From Psychromonas sp. (GTDB lineage: Bacteria > Pseudomonadota > Gammaproteobacteria > Enterobacterales > Psychromonadaceae), in contig JAGLDN010000089.1 of assembly GCA_023145575.1 (NCBI GenBank), forward strand, positions 1 through 15,502: a stretch of DNA of 15,502 nt. Direction: 5' to 3'. Numbering within the stretch: position 1 is the stretch's first letter; each line of letters starts with the position of its first letter. The notes under the pieces were generated by a model that saw only the letters and a list, made by a program, of their open reading frames with translations, was not told where the DNA came from and did not search any database. Positions 1 to 7,984 of this stretch are shown piece after piece. Made by a program: the position numbers and the translations under genes.

Positions 1-33
1 CCTTTGGTGATTAACGCAGTTAATCACCAAAGG
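1..33. terminator. Perfect 14-bp inverted repeat (hairpin)
   Basis: Bases 1-14 and 20-33 are exact reverse complements around a 5-base loop, followed by GCAATTTTA. It could be a bidirectional terminator for a gene left of the window. It could also be the inner part of the repeat copy that starts at about 31, because the repeat copy at the right end of the window has a similar sequence at the equivalent place. The stem is seen directly; the role is inferred. Confidence 0.45.
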
Positions 34-103
34 GCAATTTTATGCCTCACAGCTTGGTACTATTCCCCTTGCTGAATTTGCACTTTTACGTCACATGGGT
101 ATA
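31..103 (-). repeat. Partial MITE-like repeat, copy A
   Basis: This stretch matches the distal part of the full repeat at 12214-12501 (block from ATGCCT to the terminal GGGTATA) and the reverse complement of 15420-15491. Its terminal repeat is at 80-103. The rest of the element, if present, lies left of the window. Confidence 0.75.
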
Positions 104-494
104 TATTTCTTAGAGAATGATACTATCAAAAAAAGTGTAAACTTGAAGTTTTATAAAAATATAAAATCTAACATGGCACTCGCAAAATCACCAACAAAAA
201 CAAAGATGGCAGAGACTAACCATCTTTTCATGTCTTTGTTGGAAACGCTAGAATGAGGAGAGTATACACTTTAAACAAGTACTTGAGACATTCGGTTTAA
301 AAAAGAAGCGTTACATCAAAGTACAAAAGCTGTAATAAAAGCTTTGAATTAAGCACTGGCTTTAAATGCGTAACATCTGTTAATTATCTCAGCGTGAAAT
401 GTTATGCCTCGCCTTTTGAAACAATTTACAGATCTGAATTTTCATCTTTACGTCACATGGGGATTTACCAAGTTCCCATACACCGCGTGATAAG
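104..494. other. Intergenic stretch with no convincing gene
   Basis: AT-rich DNA. A short open frame at 172-255 (27 codons from ATG) has no visible ribosome binding site. A hairpin with 8-bp arms (202-209 and 220-227) lies inside it and runs into TTTT, so a weak terminator is possible. At about 393-464 there is a diverged second copy of the repeat end seen at 31-103, in the same orientation; the best-kept part is TTTACGTCACATGG. Nothing else is supported. Confidence 0.5.
393..464 (-). repeat. Diverged partial MITE-like repeat, copy B
   Basis: It aligns by eye with copy A over its whole length: the block TTATGCCTC, a degenerate middle, then TTTACGTCACATGG. No matching opposite end was found between 104 and 392, so this is a solo end or a badly worn element. 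It sits directly next to the 3' end of yiaV. Confidence 0.5.
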
Positions 495-1457
495 TTAATG
501 GAATGGAAAAAAGTAACTCATCCATGAGGACATTCTTAATAAAATTCTTCGCATGATCGCAACATGGGTAAAGCTATCAGAATAAATTGCACTTTGCCCG
601 TAGGCTCCTCCTGGTATTTGAGCAGCAAACTGAGCAAAACGGGGATCGTTGATCTTAAACACAACAGGTATCCTGCCAGGTATTATACCTAAAACACCTA
701 ACTTGATTAATCGGCCATCAGCTTGCAATTCACCTTCCCCGATAACGGGTAATACTTTGTCAACTTTTGCTGTGAATACTTTACCTGGAATAGCATCAAA
801 GGCAATTTCAGCATCAAAACCTTTTTTCAAGCGCAAACTGCTATTTTGACGATACCAACCAACAAAATTAAACGAATTGCTTTGCACAAATGTCATGGCT
901 GGTCTTAAAGGGACAGGTAACGCCATAAAGCCAGGAAAAACGAAGTTTTGAGTTACAAAACCAGCTGATGTAGCTCTCACTTTAGTTCTTTTTAAGTCAT
1001 ATTCGGCTTCATAAAGCTTTGCTCGTAACTCATCAACCCGAGAGAGCATCACGTCAACATCACGTTTAGAACCGACTTGCTTTTTATATAATTGTGTAGC
1101 GCGTTTTAAATCTTTTTTTGCAGCAGATAGCTTAGCAGTCAAGCCGTCTACTTTATATTGGAATGGGATAGGATCAATTGAAAAAAGTACATCGCCTTTT
1201 TTAACAAGTTCGTTTGGCTGTACATCCACGGTTAAAACACGACCTCTTACATCAGGAAGAACTGGCGTAGAAACAAAGTATTTACGAGTGATTTCAGAGT
1301 ATGGGTGATTATAATTCATCAATACCACAAGCCCACCAATTAAGATGATCCCACCTAATACAGCCGTAGGGATAGACCATTTATTTAATGGTATCTTAAA
1401 AATTTTAAAAACGACAATACAAATCGCGGTATACGTTAAAATAAGCAATAAATCCAT
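495..1457 (-). CDS. yiaV: YiaV-like inner-membrane HlyD-family membrane fusion protein
   Basis: A 320-residue membrane-fusion (periplasmic adaptor) protein of the HlyD/EmrA class. Two hydrophobic N-terminal segments (about 2-20 and 29-47) are followed by the motif MNYNHPY. A first half biotinyl-lipoyl domain lies at about 68-96, a short coiled coil at about 100-160, the second half-lipoyl near 160-180, then a beta-barrel-like region and a C-terminus with RRILLRMSSWM. These match what I recall of E. coli YiaV. Residues between the lipoyl halves are roughly 55-60 fewer than in E. coli YiaV (378 aa), so the coiled-coil hairpin is shortened. The ATG is preceded by an AAGGGAG-type ribosome binding site. 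It lies 54 bp downstream of yiaW and is probably co-transcribed with it. YiaV-type proteins are thought to help envelope function or export; the substrate is unknown. Confidence 0.88.
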   Translation of the reverse strand: MDLLLILTYTAICIVVFKIFKIPLNKWSIPTAVLGGIILIGGLVVLMNYNHPYSEITRKYFVSTPVLPDVRGRVLTVDVQPNELVKKGDVLFSIDPIPFQYKVDGLTAKLSAAKKDLKRATQLYKKQVGSKRDVDVMLSRVDELRAKLYEAEYDLKRTKVRATSAGFVTQNFVFPGFMALPVPLRPAMTFVQSNSFNFVGWYRQNSSLRLKKGFDAEIAFDAIPGKVFTAKVDKVLPVIGEGELQADGRLIKLGVLGIIPGRIPVVFKINDPRFAQFAAQIPGGAYGQSAIYSDSFTHVAIMRRILLRMSSWMSYFFPFH

Positions 1458-1511
1458 TATTAAACCACTCCCTTTAAACTTTAATATTAACGTTATTGGT
1501 TTTTTATTATT

Positions 1512-1838
1512 TCAATCATCTTTAGGCGTTACAATTGGTTGCTTTTCAAGTAACTCCACACGCTTTTGTAGATTTTTTAATGCCTTGCTGTCTGCTTTTT
1601 GTTTGTTAATAAATCCCCAGCCACGATCTTCACGATATAAAGTTGCCCAAATCCATAAAAAAGGCCATAACGCATGCAAGGTAAATAAACTTATCCAGCC
1701 TGCAACGTGTATCGCATCTTGTTGTGGGTGATTTCGGTGGACAGCAATTTCGTATGGAATATCATGCACAGCAATGATCCCATAAAACAATGTAAGCGCA
1801 ACAAAAACTAACAAGCCAAGTGCTACATATTCAAGCAT
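1512..1838 (-). CDS. yiaW: YiaW-like DUF3302 inner-membrane protein
   Basis: A 108-residue protein with two membrane segments (about 4-24 and 45-66) and a charged, weakly coiled-coil C-terminus. The central conserved block runs from IPYEIAVHRNHP through QDAIHVAGW and FTLHALWPFLWIW to ATLY, which is the DUF3302 signature. Its length matches E. coli YiaW (107 aa). The ATG has an AAGGA ribosome binding site 7 bases upstream. The yiaW-yiaV order is the conserved one, which supports a small partner subunit for the membrane-fusion protein that follows. The biochemical role of DUF3302 is not known to me. Confidence 0.88.
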   Translation of the reverse strand: MLEYVALGLLVFVALTLFYGIIAVHDIPYEIAVHRNHPQQDAIHVAGWISLFTLHALWPFLWIWATLYREDRGWGFINKQKADSKALKNLQKRVELLEKQPIVTPKDD

Positions 1839-1872
1839 AATAGTTCCTTCTTTGATGTTATTTTAAAAATAT

Positions 1873-1900
1873 TATTTATAACAAAAACTCACTACCTCAA
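1873..1900 (-). promoter_or_regulatory. Candidate promoter for yiaWV
   Basis: Reading the minus strand, TTGAGG (1895-1900) is followed after 16 bases by TAAATA (1873-1878), with an overlapping TATAAA at 1875-1880. The site lies 35-60 bp upstream of the yiaW start codon. AT-richness makes chance matches likely. Confidence 0.3.
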
Positions 1901-1908
1901 GTCTTGTT

Positions 1909-2151
1909 CTATTGGCGACTAACAGTTGAGCATAATTTGTTGCTTAATGATTCTGCCAGTTGTTGGAATGCCTCTTGCCGTAGTGTGAAACTGTCCATTT
2001 GATTGTTTCTTCGAAAAACAGCGTAACATAGTTCTCTCAGATCTTTTCACGCCAAAAACAACATTTCACCTAACGCCTTGAACTCGATCCAAATTACCCT
2101 TTGTTTGATCGATGAATAACGCTTTAAGATTGAGTAAGTACGTAATGTCAT
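1909..2151 (-). pseudogene. Decayed reading frame with one internal stop
   Basis: In one minus-strand frame, 34 codons from ATG (2151) run into a TGA at 2047-2049 and then continue for 45 codons to a TAG at 1909-1911. Both halves look protein-like: one has KRYSSIKQRVIWIEF and KALGEMLF, the other DLRELCYAVFRRNNQMD and LRQEAFQQLAESL. I do not recognise the family. The pattern suggests a short gene broken by one nonsense mutation, or the tail of a larger lost gene. Confidence 0.4.
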
Positions 2152-2161
2152 CGTTTATAAA

Positions 2162-2293
2162 TCAGTATTTCCTTTTATTCTTTTTCATCCTCACAAAATC
2201 TGTAAGTGATTGTTCTTCGGTTATTCTGATGATTTTCATAATACCAAACCAAAGTTCAACTTCAATACATAACTTCTGGGCACTTATTATCAT
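2162..2293 (-). pseudogene. Small unrecognised reading frame, probably a remnant
   Basis: 43 codons starting MIISAQKLCIEVELWFG and ending in a basic KKNKRKY tail. The ATG overlaps the TGA of the preceding frame (2290-2457) in an ATGA junction, an arrangement typical of coupled genes. No clear ribosome binding site is seen and neighbouring frames are broken, so decay is more likely than a live pair of small genes. Confidence 0.25.
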
Positions 2294-2457
2294 AAAATTA
2301 GCATCTCTAGTTTTGTCTGCACCTGAGATAATTTATTACGCTTTGCTGCAATGCTGCGTAGATCTTTAAATTTATGATCAAGCATTTTATATTTAGAATT
2401 ACTGATAAAAATTTCGTTATCGAGTGGTACAAATTGCGATAAATGCATTATCACCAT
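2290..2457 (-). pseudogene. Small unrecognised reading frame, probably a remnant
   Basis: 55 codons from ATG at 2457, with MHLSQFVPLDNEIF near the start and a charged helical-looking second half (KYKMLDHKFKDLRS, AAKRNKL). It overlaps, in another frame, the end of the remnant at 2417-2566, so the two may be pieces of one gene joined by a frameshift. No ribosome binding site is evident and the family is not recognised. Confidence 0.3.
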
Positions 2458-2566
2458 TAAAATTGGTTTTACTTAATAATTCAGTTGTTATTGATGGTAG
2501 CAGAGTTGATTTTATGCCAGAATTCATTTTACGTCTTATTTTTTTACTTTGTCTCGTTAATAAATA
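2417..2566 (-). pseudogene. Decayed reading frame, basic N-terminal part
   Basis: A 49-codon open stretch bounded by stops, containing LTRQSKKIRRKMNSGIKS followed by TLLPSITTELLSKTNF. The basic patch would suit a nucleic-acid-binding protein, but no family is recognised. It is the upstream-most piece of a run of broken minus-strand frames between 1909 and 2566. Confidence 0.25.
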
Positions 2567-2660
2567 CTATATAACATTAATGCGTTTTCTTTATTTAAAA
2601 CAAATGATTAACGCTACTTTTATGGCTTATTTGAACTGTGAAAGTTAAGTAATTATCAAC

Positions 2661-2923
2661 TACACCCATGTTACTTCATTTTGCAAAGTCAGATCGGCAA
2701 ATTGTGACAAGTAGCTAGGCATAAAATTGAAGCCTAGTTATTCTATGTCGAAATTTTATAACAACGCTAATTGTTACAAGTTTCCTTGCCCTACTGGGCT
2801 TTAGCTCAAAAACCAGCTCTGCGTTATAACACTCAAAAAGTGAATAACAATTAACTCATGTTATGCCTTGACATGATGTCTGAGCTAAAGCCTGACAAAG
2901 CATAACGAAGTATCATGGGTATA
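2661..2923 (+). repeat. Full MITE-like element, copy 1
   Basis: A 263-bp element without a gene. Its 24-bp terminal inverted repeats at 2661-2684 and 2900-2923 match at 20 of 24 positions and end in TACACCCATG / TATACCCATG. Inside it, a perfect 12-bp inverted repeat pairs 2797-2808 with 2881-2892. The middle (about 2735-2770, TAGTTATTCTA then TTTTATAACAACGC) matches the reverse complement of the copy at 12214-12501. The size, terminal repeats and lack of a transposase fit a non-autonomous transposable element. Confidence 0.75.
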
Positions 2924-2989
2924 TATTGAATATCAAGTAAATATATGCATCATAAAATTGTGGATTTATGTTATAGCGATGATCAATAA

Positions 2990-4090
2990 TTAGTTGCAAG
3001 TTGTGACGGCTATACCCTTCTGCGTATTATCAATTGCATCAATGAGCGAAAATCCTTTATTAGAGAGTATATCATACTCAATAGAGCGCATCATGATTCC
3101 ACCTGCGGTCGTTTGTACCTCTTTTGTTTTGTTAATAATCGTTGGGATACCATTATAGTCTCTGCCTGCACTGTCATCTCTACAAGCACGCTCTGTTGAC
3201 GGCGGGTTTGTACCAATAATTTTCATATAACTTTCTGTTGCTGATCCGCCTGAATAAAATGGTACACCTAATACAATTTTATTTTTAATGACACACCGCG
3301 AAGTCCAGTATGCAATAGCATCTTTTGCATCTTGTAATGTCGAGTCTAGTTCGCCACCTTGATCAGGATTAAACGCCATCACATTTGCATAGTCAACATA
3401 TTGAAAAACATCATCACGGATACCTTTAGCGCTATCCTTATCTTTGCCTGACACTATGGTGATACTAAAATATTTTCCAAGTGGTCTAATTGCTTCAGAA
3501 AGAGTTTTAACCATGGATTCAAAACGTTTAGCTTCATCATTTCCCTCTGGATATTTCCAATATAAATCAATCCCATCAAGCACAACACCTTGAAGGGCTG
3601 GACAATTTGATTTATCACCATTCAAGCAATAGACAATATTCTTTGCAAAAGTATTTAAGGAGAATTGAGTTTCTGCTATTTTATTGAAATTTGTATCATC
3701 ATCGCCACCGATAGAAATACCAACCCTGATCTGTGGATTATTGACTCTTGCAAGCGCGACAAGAGCGACAAAACGATCTTGTATTTCTTGACTACTAAAG
3801 GGAATTATAGTGCCATCACCATCAATCTGAATGAAGGAATAATTTAACGTATCGAGAGACGCATAATTAATTAGTTTGTAATCATTTTGAAGATCCTGCG
3901 AATCATCTAAAATATTTTCCGACCAAAAACCTACTTTTTTAAACGTCACGGGGGTAGTATCTGGCGTACAGGCTGGCGGTTTTGGTTTATCAGGGAATAA
4001 TAAAGAGCTAAATTGATTATCGCATCCTGTTAAAAGCAATAATAAAACAACAACGCTAAGAGTAAACTTTATTTTACACTTTATAATCAT
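2990..4090 (-). CDS. GH18-fold (chitinase-like) lipoprotein lacking the catalytic Glu
   Basis: A 366-residue protein with a lipoprotein signal: basic N-terminus, hydrophobic core and lipobox LLTGC with the lipidated Cys at 23. The rest follows the GH18 TIM barrel: KVGFWSE (about 52-58), RVGISIGG (122-129, the SxGG motif), the catalytic-strand motif DGIDLYWKYP (172-181), ANVMAF, GVPFYSGG and a C-terminal GGIMMRS strand. In active chitinases the motif is DGxDxDWE. Here the second-last Asp is Tyr and the catalytic Glu is Lys179, so hydrolysis is not expected. A glycan-binding or scaffold role on the outer membrane is the likely alternative. I chose ATG 4090; an in-frame TTG 12 bases upstream gives a poorer signal peptide. 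Confidence 0.8.
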   Translation of the reverse strand: MIIKCKIKFTLSVVVLLLLLTGCDNQFSSLLFPDKPKPPACTPDTTPVTFKKVGFWSENILDDSQDLQNDYKLINYASLDTLNYSFIQIDGDGTIIPFSSQEIQDRFVALVALARVNNPQIRVGISIGGDDDTNFNKIAETQFSLNTFAKNIVYCLNGDKSNCPALQGVVLDGIDLYWKYPEGNDEAKRFESMVKTLSEAIRPLGKYFSITIVSGKDKDSAKGIRDDVFQYVDYANVMAFNPDQGGELDSTLQDAKDAIAYWTSRCVIKNKIVLGVPFYSGGSATESYMKIIGTNPPSTERACRDDSAGRDYNGIPTIINKTKEVQTTAGGIMMRSIEYDILSNKGFSLIDAIDNTQKGIAVTTCN

Positions 4091-4200
4091 AGCAATTACC
4101 AATTACCAATTATTTTTAAGAAGAACACTGATTTTATTTACCTAAACTTTGTAATCGCGTTAAAATATACATTTAAACGCAACATGAAAGGCAAAAATCA

Positions 4201-5349
4201 ATGAATGAATTATTAACAATCTCTGATCAGAACTTGATCTTACATCGCCACCCTCGTAATAAGCGTGAGACATTACAAGCTTGGGATAGCGCCGATGAAT
4301 ATCTGATTAATTATTTTAAAGAAAATAAACTTGAAAAACAACTTTCAGACAATCAACAAATATTAATTATTAACGATGATTTTGGGGCACTAACCTGTTT
4401 TTTTCACGCTTTCTCACGCACAACAATAACTGATTCTTATCTTACATTAAATTCGATAAAACTCAATCTGTCGCGCAATAATTGCACAACAGATAACGTA
4501 CATATAAATAACAGTTTAGAAACCTTTCCTAAAAATGTAAAAATAATATTAATTAAAATTCCTAAGAAGCTCGCTTATCTTGAATTTTTATTACAGCAGC
4601 TTAGCACTATAATTTCAGCAGATACCATTGTTATTGCAGCTGCTAAAGTAACGATGATCCACAATTCGACCTTGGCATTATTCGAACAATATATTGGCAC
4701 AACAAAAACATCGCTTGCTAAGAAAAAATCTCGCTTGGTTTTTAGTGTAGTGGATCAAAAACATATCCCTGAAAAAAAAGTGGCCATCACTTGGGCCGTT
4801 GAAAAATATCAATGGAAAATTCATAACCATGCCAATGTGTTTTCACGGGCTCACCTTGACATTGGTGGGCGCTATTTAATGGATAATTTACCAAAGGGTA
4901 ATTTTAAAAAAGTGATTGACCTTGGTTGTGGAAATGGCGTGGTTGGCATGGCAGCAGCAATCACTTATCCCGAGGCACAAATTACTTTTATTGATGAATC
5001 CTATATGGCGATTGATTCAGCTCGTATTAATATGTTCAAGAATTTCGATGAGCAACAATCAGACATTGCACGGTTTGTGGTCAATAATAGTTTAGTTGGA
5101 TTTAAAGCAAATTGCGCTGATCTCATTTTATGTAATCCCCCTTTCCACCAACAACAAGTGATTACCGACAATATTGCATGGGGTATGTTTAATGACGCAC
5201 ATTTTTGTTTAGCAGATCACGGTGAACTCGTGATTGTTGGCAATCGCCATTTAGATTATCAAAATAAATTAGCGCGTATTTTTGGCAATTGTCAGCTAGT
5301 CACTGAAAATAAAAAGTTTGTTATTTTACGTGCTATAAAAAAAGATTAA
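4201..5349 (+). CDS. rlmG: 23S rRNA (guanine-N2)-methyltransferase RlmG
   Basis: A 382-residue class I SAM-dependent methyltransferase, close to E. coli RlmG (378 aa), which makes m2G1835 in 23S rRNA. The N-terminal half (about 1-200) is the degenerate, catalytically inactive methyltransferase-like domain typical of RlmG/RsmC. The C-terminal half carries the SAM-binding motif DLGCGNG (240-246), an acidic residue after strand 2 (FIDES) and the catalytic N-P-P-F motif (312-315) extended as HQQQ, the RlmG/RsmC signature. An AAAGG ribosome binding site lies 9 bases before the ATG. It is transcribed divergently from the GH18 lipoprotein and looks like a core chromosomal gene, useful as an anchor for synteny. 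Confidence 0.92.
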   Translation: MNELLTISDQNLILHRHPRNKRETLQAWDSADEYLINYFKENKLEKQLSDNQQILIINDDFGALTCFFHAFSRTTITDSYLTLNSIKLNLSRNNCTTDNVHINNSLETFPKNVKIILIKIPKKLAYLEFLLQQLSTIISADTIVIAAAKVTMIHNSTLALFEQYIGTTKTSLAKKKSRLVFSVVDQKHIPEKKVAITWAVEKYQWKIHNHANVFSRAHLDIGGRYLMDNLPKGNFKKVIDLGCGNGVVGMAAAITYPEAQITFIDESYMAIDSARINMFKNFDEQQSDIARFVVNNSLVGFKANCADLILCNPPFHQQQVITDNIAWGMFNDAHFCLADHGELVIVGNRHLDYQNKLARIFGNCQLVTENKKFVILRAIKKD

Positions 5350-5499
5350 TCAAAATTTACGCTGTAATTTATCCATTGTCCTCATATAACGTAACGATAC
5401 AACATCAATAAAGCATCTTTACATTTCTGAGGGTAAACTATCAGTATGTTATGTTATTTAAGTTGTTTTTCAACAGGTTAGTTACGCGTCTTCGTGTAA

Positions 5500-5527
5500 T
5501 TGTAAATGTCATTAAAAGCGTTACAAT
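5500..5527 (+). promoter_or_regulatory. Candidate sigma-70 promoter for the HD gene
   Basis: TTGTAA (5500-5505) and TACAAT (5522-5527) are separated by 16 bases, about 33 bases before the ATG. A GGAG ribosome binding site follows at the expected distance. This is the best promoter-like pair in the 210-bp gap after rlmG. Confidence 0.45.
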
Positions 5528-5559
5528 GACTAATATTAACCATTAATTGGAGTTAAAGT

Positions 5560-7086
5560 ATGAATTTTGATAGTTTACTCATTGAAAAAGTTTTAGATCC
5601 TATACATGGCACAATTAGAATGACTGATTTTGAAAGAAAGGTGATAAATCATCGTCTTTTTCAGCGATTGCGATCAATAAAACAAAATACCTTTCTCTAT
5701 AAAGTGTTTCCTTCGGCAATGCACAGTCGTTTTGAACACTCGTTAGGTGTCATGCATATCGCTTATAAAATGTATAAAAATCTAGTGTTGAACGCTTATC
5801 GATATAAAAATAAATACTCCAATGATTTGTTTTTTAAACATATAACAAAAATTCCACCAGAAAACATCCAAGAGTTACGATTAGCCGCTTTATTACATGA
5901 TGTCGGGCATGGTCCAATGTCGCATCAGTTCGACAAATTTTTGATGAACAAAAAGCAATTGATTAACTATATTGGAGATGACGATAAGTATAAAGACATC
6001 TATGATTTAATTAATGACGAAGATCCAGTTGAACATGAACATATTTCACTACTTTTCATTAAAAAAATAATAGCGGATATTGATCCTAATAGCGAAGAAA
6101 AGATAAATATTGATAATATTTTATCAATAATTAAACCCAAGTATAAAAATTCAACAATATTATTGGAGCTTGAAAATAAAAATGAAAATTACAACATACA
6201 CCCTCTTTTTTCTTCGTTAATATCTTCTAGCCCAATTGACTCAGATAGAATGGATTATCTTTTAAGGGACAGTTATTTTTCTGGTGCTAAGTGTGGAATA
6301 TACAGTATTGAACGGTTGTTAATGTCAGTGTTGCCAGTTGTCATCAATAAAGATAAATATAAAAACGTATGTTTGGCATTTACAGAAAGTTCTCTCGATT
6401 CAATTTCTGAATTTGTTTTTTCAAGAATGAATTTATTTAGTCAGCTTTATTTTCACAAAACTAATCGCTCTTTTTCAGCGATGTTATCAAAAGCGTGTGA
6501 TTTAATTGTAGATAAAGATAAAGATAAAGATAAACTTATTAACAACTTATATGATATTGATAAAGACAAAGACAATTTACAGCGGCTTGAAGATTTTTAC
6601 GTGAAAAATTCTGATGAGCATTTTATCAATACATCTGTACGTAAATTACTTGATGACATTCCAGCTGCCGAAAACCTAATAAATTGTATTATTGAAAGAG
6701 AGCCTTGGCATAAGTTATATGCGGCAAAGATATATAATCCCGGCGCGATAAATGATGTTATAAATAAAGAAGTTATTGATAGTATAAGCGTTAAATTAAA
6801 AAATACTCTAAACCTTACATTTAAAGCCGATGAATACATCATCGACATAATGACTAATAATGCATTTAAAGATATTGACAAAAGTGAGATACAACTTCTA
6901 CTTAAAGATTATAAAGGAGATCATGACGTTAAGCCTATTTCTGAGTGTCAGAATAAACTAAATATTTATCAGTCGTTAAGATATATTATTAGAGTTTTCT
7001 ATAAAGATAACTTTAAAAAAGATGAATTTACCGAAGTCCAGAAGGCGCTTGAGAAAATTATTGAACAAGCCCGTAAAAAATTATAA
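5560..7086 (+). CDS. HD-domain phosphohydrolase (dNTPase/SAMHD1-like)
   Basis: A 508-residue HD-superfamily protein. The N-terminus has the family opening DPIHGTIRMTDFE, then RFEHSLGVMH (His60), the HD doublet in LLHDVGHGPMSH (His113-Asp114) and the distal metal ligand in SPIDSDRMDYLLRDS (Asp227). These four residues match the metal site of SAMHD1-like and COG1078 phosphohydrolases, so hydrolysis of dNTPs or another nucleotide is likely; the substrate cannot be read from sequence. The C-terminal 250 residues are Lys/Asp-rich and unrecognised. A GATAAA hexamer repeated four times encodes a DKDKDKDK run near residue 320. Its position next to Zorya makes a phage-defence role (nucleotide depletion) plausible but unproven. 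Confidence 0.82.
   Translation: MNFDSLLIEKVLDPIHGTIRMTDFERKVINHRLFQRLRSIKQNTFLYKVFPSAMHSRFEHSLGVMHIAYKMYKNLVLNAYRYKNKYSNDLFFKHITKIPPENIQELRLAALLHDVGHGPMSHQFDKFLMNKKQLINYIGDDDKYKDIYDLINDEDPVEHEHISLLFIKKIIADIDPNSEEKINIDNILSIIKPKYKNSTILLELENKNENYNIHPLFSSLISSSPIDSDRMDYLLRDSYFSGAKCGIYSIERLLMSVLPVVINKDKYKNVCLAFTESSLDSISEFVFSRMNLFSQLYFHKTNRSFSAMLSKACDLIVDKDKDKDKLINNLYDIDKDKDNLQRLEDFYVKNSDEHFINTSVRKLLDDIPAAENLINCIIEREPWHKLYAAKIYNPGAINDVINKEVIDSISVKLKNTLNLTFKADEYIIDIMTNNAFKDIDKSEIQLLLKDYKGDHDVKPISECQNKLNIYQSLRYIIRVFYKDNFKKDEFTEVQKALEKIIEQARKKL
6511..6534 (+). repeat. GATAAA hexanucleotide microsatellite (x4)
   Basis: Four exact tandem GATAAA units lie inside the HD gene and encode alternating Asp-Lys. 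A related imperfect stretch (GATAAAGACAAAGAC) follows within 45 bp. Slippage in 6-bp steps would change length without breaking the frame. Confidence 0.85.
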
Positions 7087-7984
7087 AACAATCCCGATAT
7101 TGATGGATCTTCATGTTGTGAATTTCTGCTGTGCGACAACATTTTTACAGCGAACGCGTAATAAAAAATATTAACCCATTGACGACTGTTCAGTATCAAA
7201 AATGATGCGTCTCTAATAACAAGCTGGCAAAGCACCTCGAAATGCAGTAAACAAATAGTAATTTAATATTCATCATAAAACTCATCTTCTCCCCTCTGAT
7301 TTTGCCGTAAATTTCTCCATTGATCTTGATCTCAAAAAACAAAAATAGGTGAAACGCTTATCTCACTGTTATTGACATAAAAATATAATTTTATTAAAGT
7401 ATTGTTTACAAGGGCACTATAAAGCCTCAACAAATCTATCCGACAATTGATTTTATGACCCTTCAAAAACTGATTGAAAATCTTTTATGAGATTTAATTA
7501 AAGATCGAAAAACGCAGTTATACCCTTAAGTATAATCAGCATTTTATACCTGTTATCATTCTAAATGCTTCGGTGTGTCGTTAGCGTGCAGGCCATATCA
7601 AGACACTACATGTTGGTAATGAAAAGACTTATCGAATGCTGTAAAGCGGGTTACTATCGATTCAACAAAACCGAGCATATGATCCGTGAACCCTTATTGA
7701 TTTCAAAGAGAATAAAACTACGTTTTATTCTGCGACAACGGTTAGCGTATCTTTTGCTATTGTCTAAGTAAATAAGCAGTCTATGGTCGCATTATAAATA
7801 TTATTAGAAACTAAAATCATTTGACAATGCAGATAACCAAAGCCGCATTAGAAGCGCTTAGTCTATCAAGCTTAGCGTGTTGCCAGCATATAAAATGCCC
7901 ATGGCAGTTATTCTTTTGAGGTTTTAAATATATACATGCTACGGTGTTCACAGAAAAAGCATAAGTTAATTCAAGGGCTACATA
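7087..7984. other. 0.9-kb gap without a convincing gene, upstream of zorA
   Basis: Codons in the possible frames here are unlike the neighbours. A 68-codon frame at 7565-7771 opens without a ribosome binding site and has an unnatural composition. A weak hairpin (7113-7119 with 7136-7142, followed by TTTT) could end the HD transcript. Two exact TTGACA hexamers occur, at 7372 and 7821. A 29-codon minus-strand frame near 7275 has a GGGGAG-like site before its ATG but nothing else to support it. The region may hold a long leader, an RNA or a lost gene. Confidence 0.5.
7372..7400 (+). promoter_or_regulatory. Candidate promoter in the zorA upstream region
   Basis: A perfect TTGACA (7372-7377) with a 17-base spacer to TAAAGT (7395-7400). 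It points toward zorA, but the gene starts 585 bp further on, so any zorA transcript from here has a long leader or the promoter serves an unseen RNA. A second TTGACA at 7821-7826 is closer to zorA but lacks a good -10 box. Confidence 0.3.

Noticed and set aside
2112..2369. 85-codon plus-strand hydrophobic frame
   Set aside because: Low-complexity AT-rich composition, no ribosome binding site, and antisense to better minus-strand frames.
7565..7771. 68-codon plus-strand frame upstream of zorA
   Set aside because: No ribosome binding site, odd composition and no recognisable motif; probably chance.
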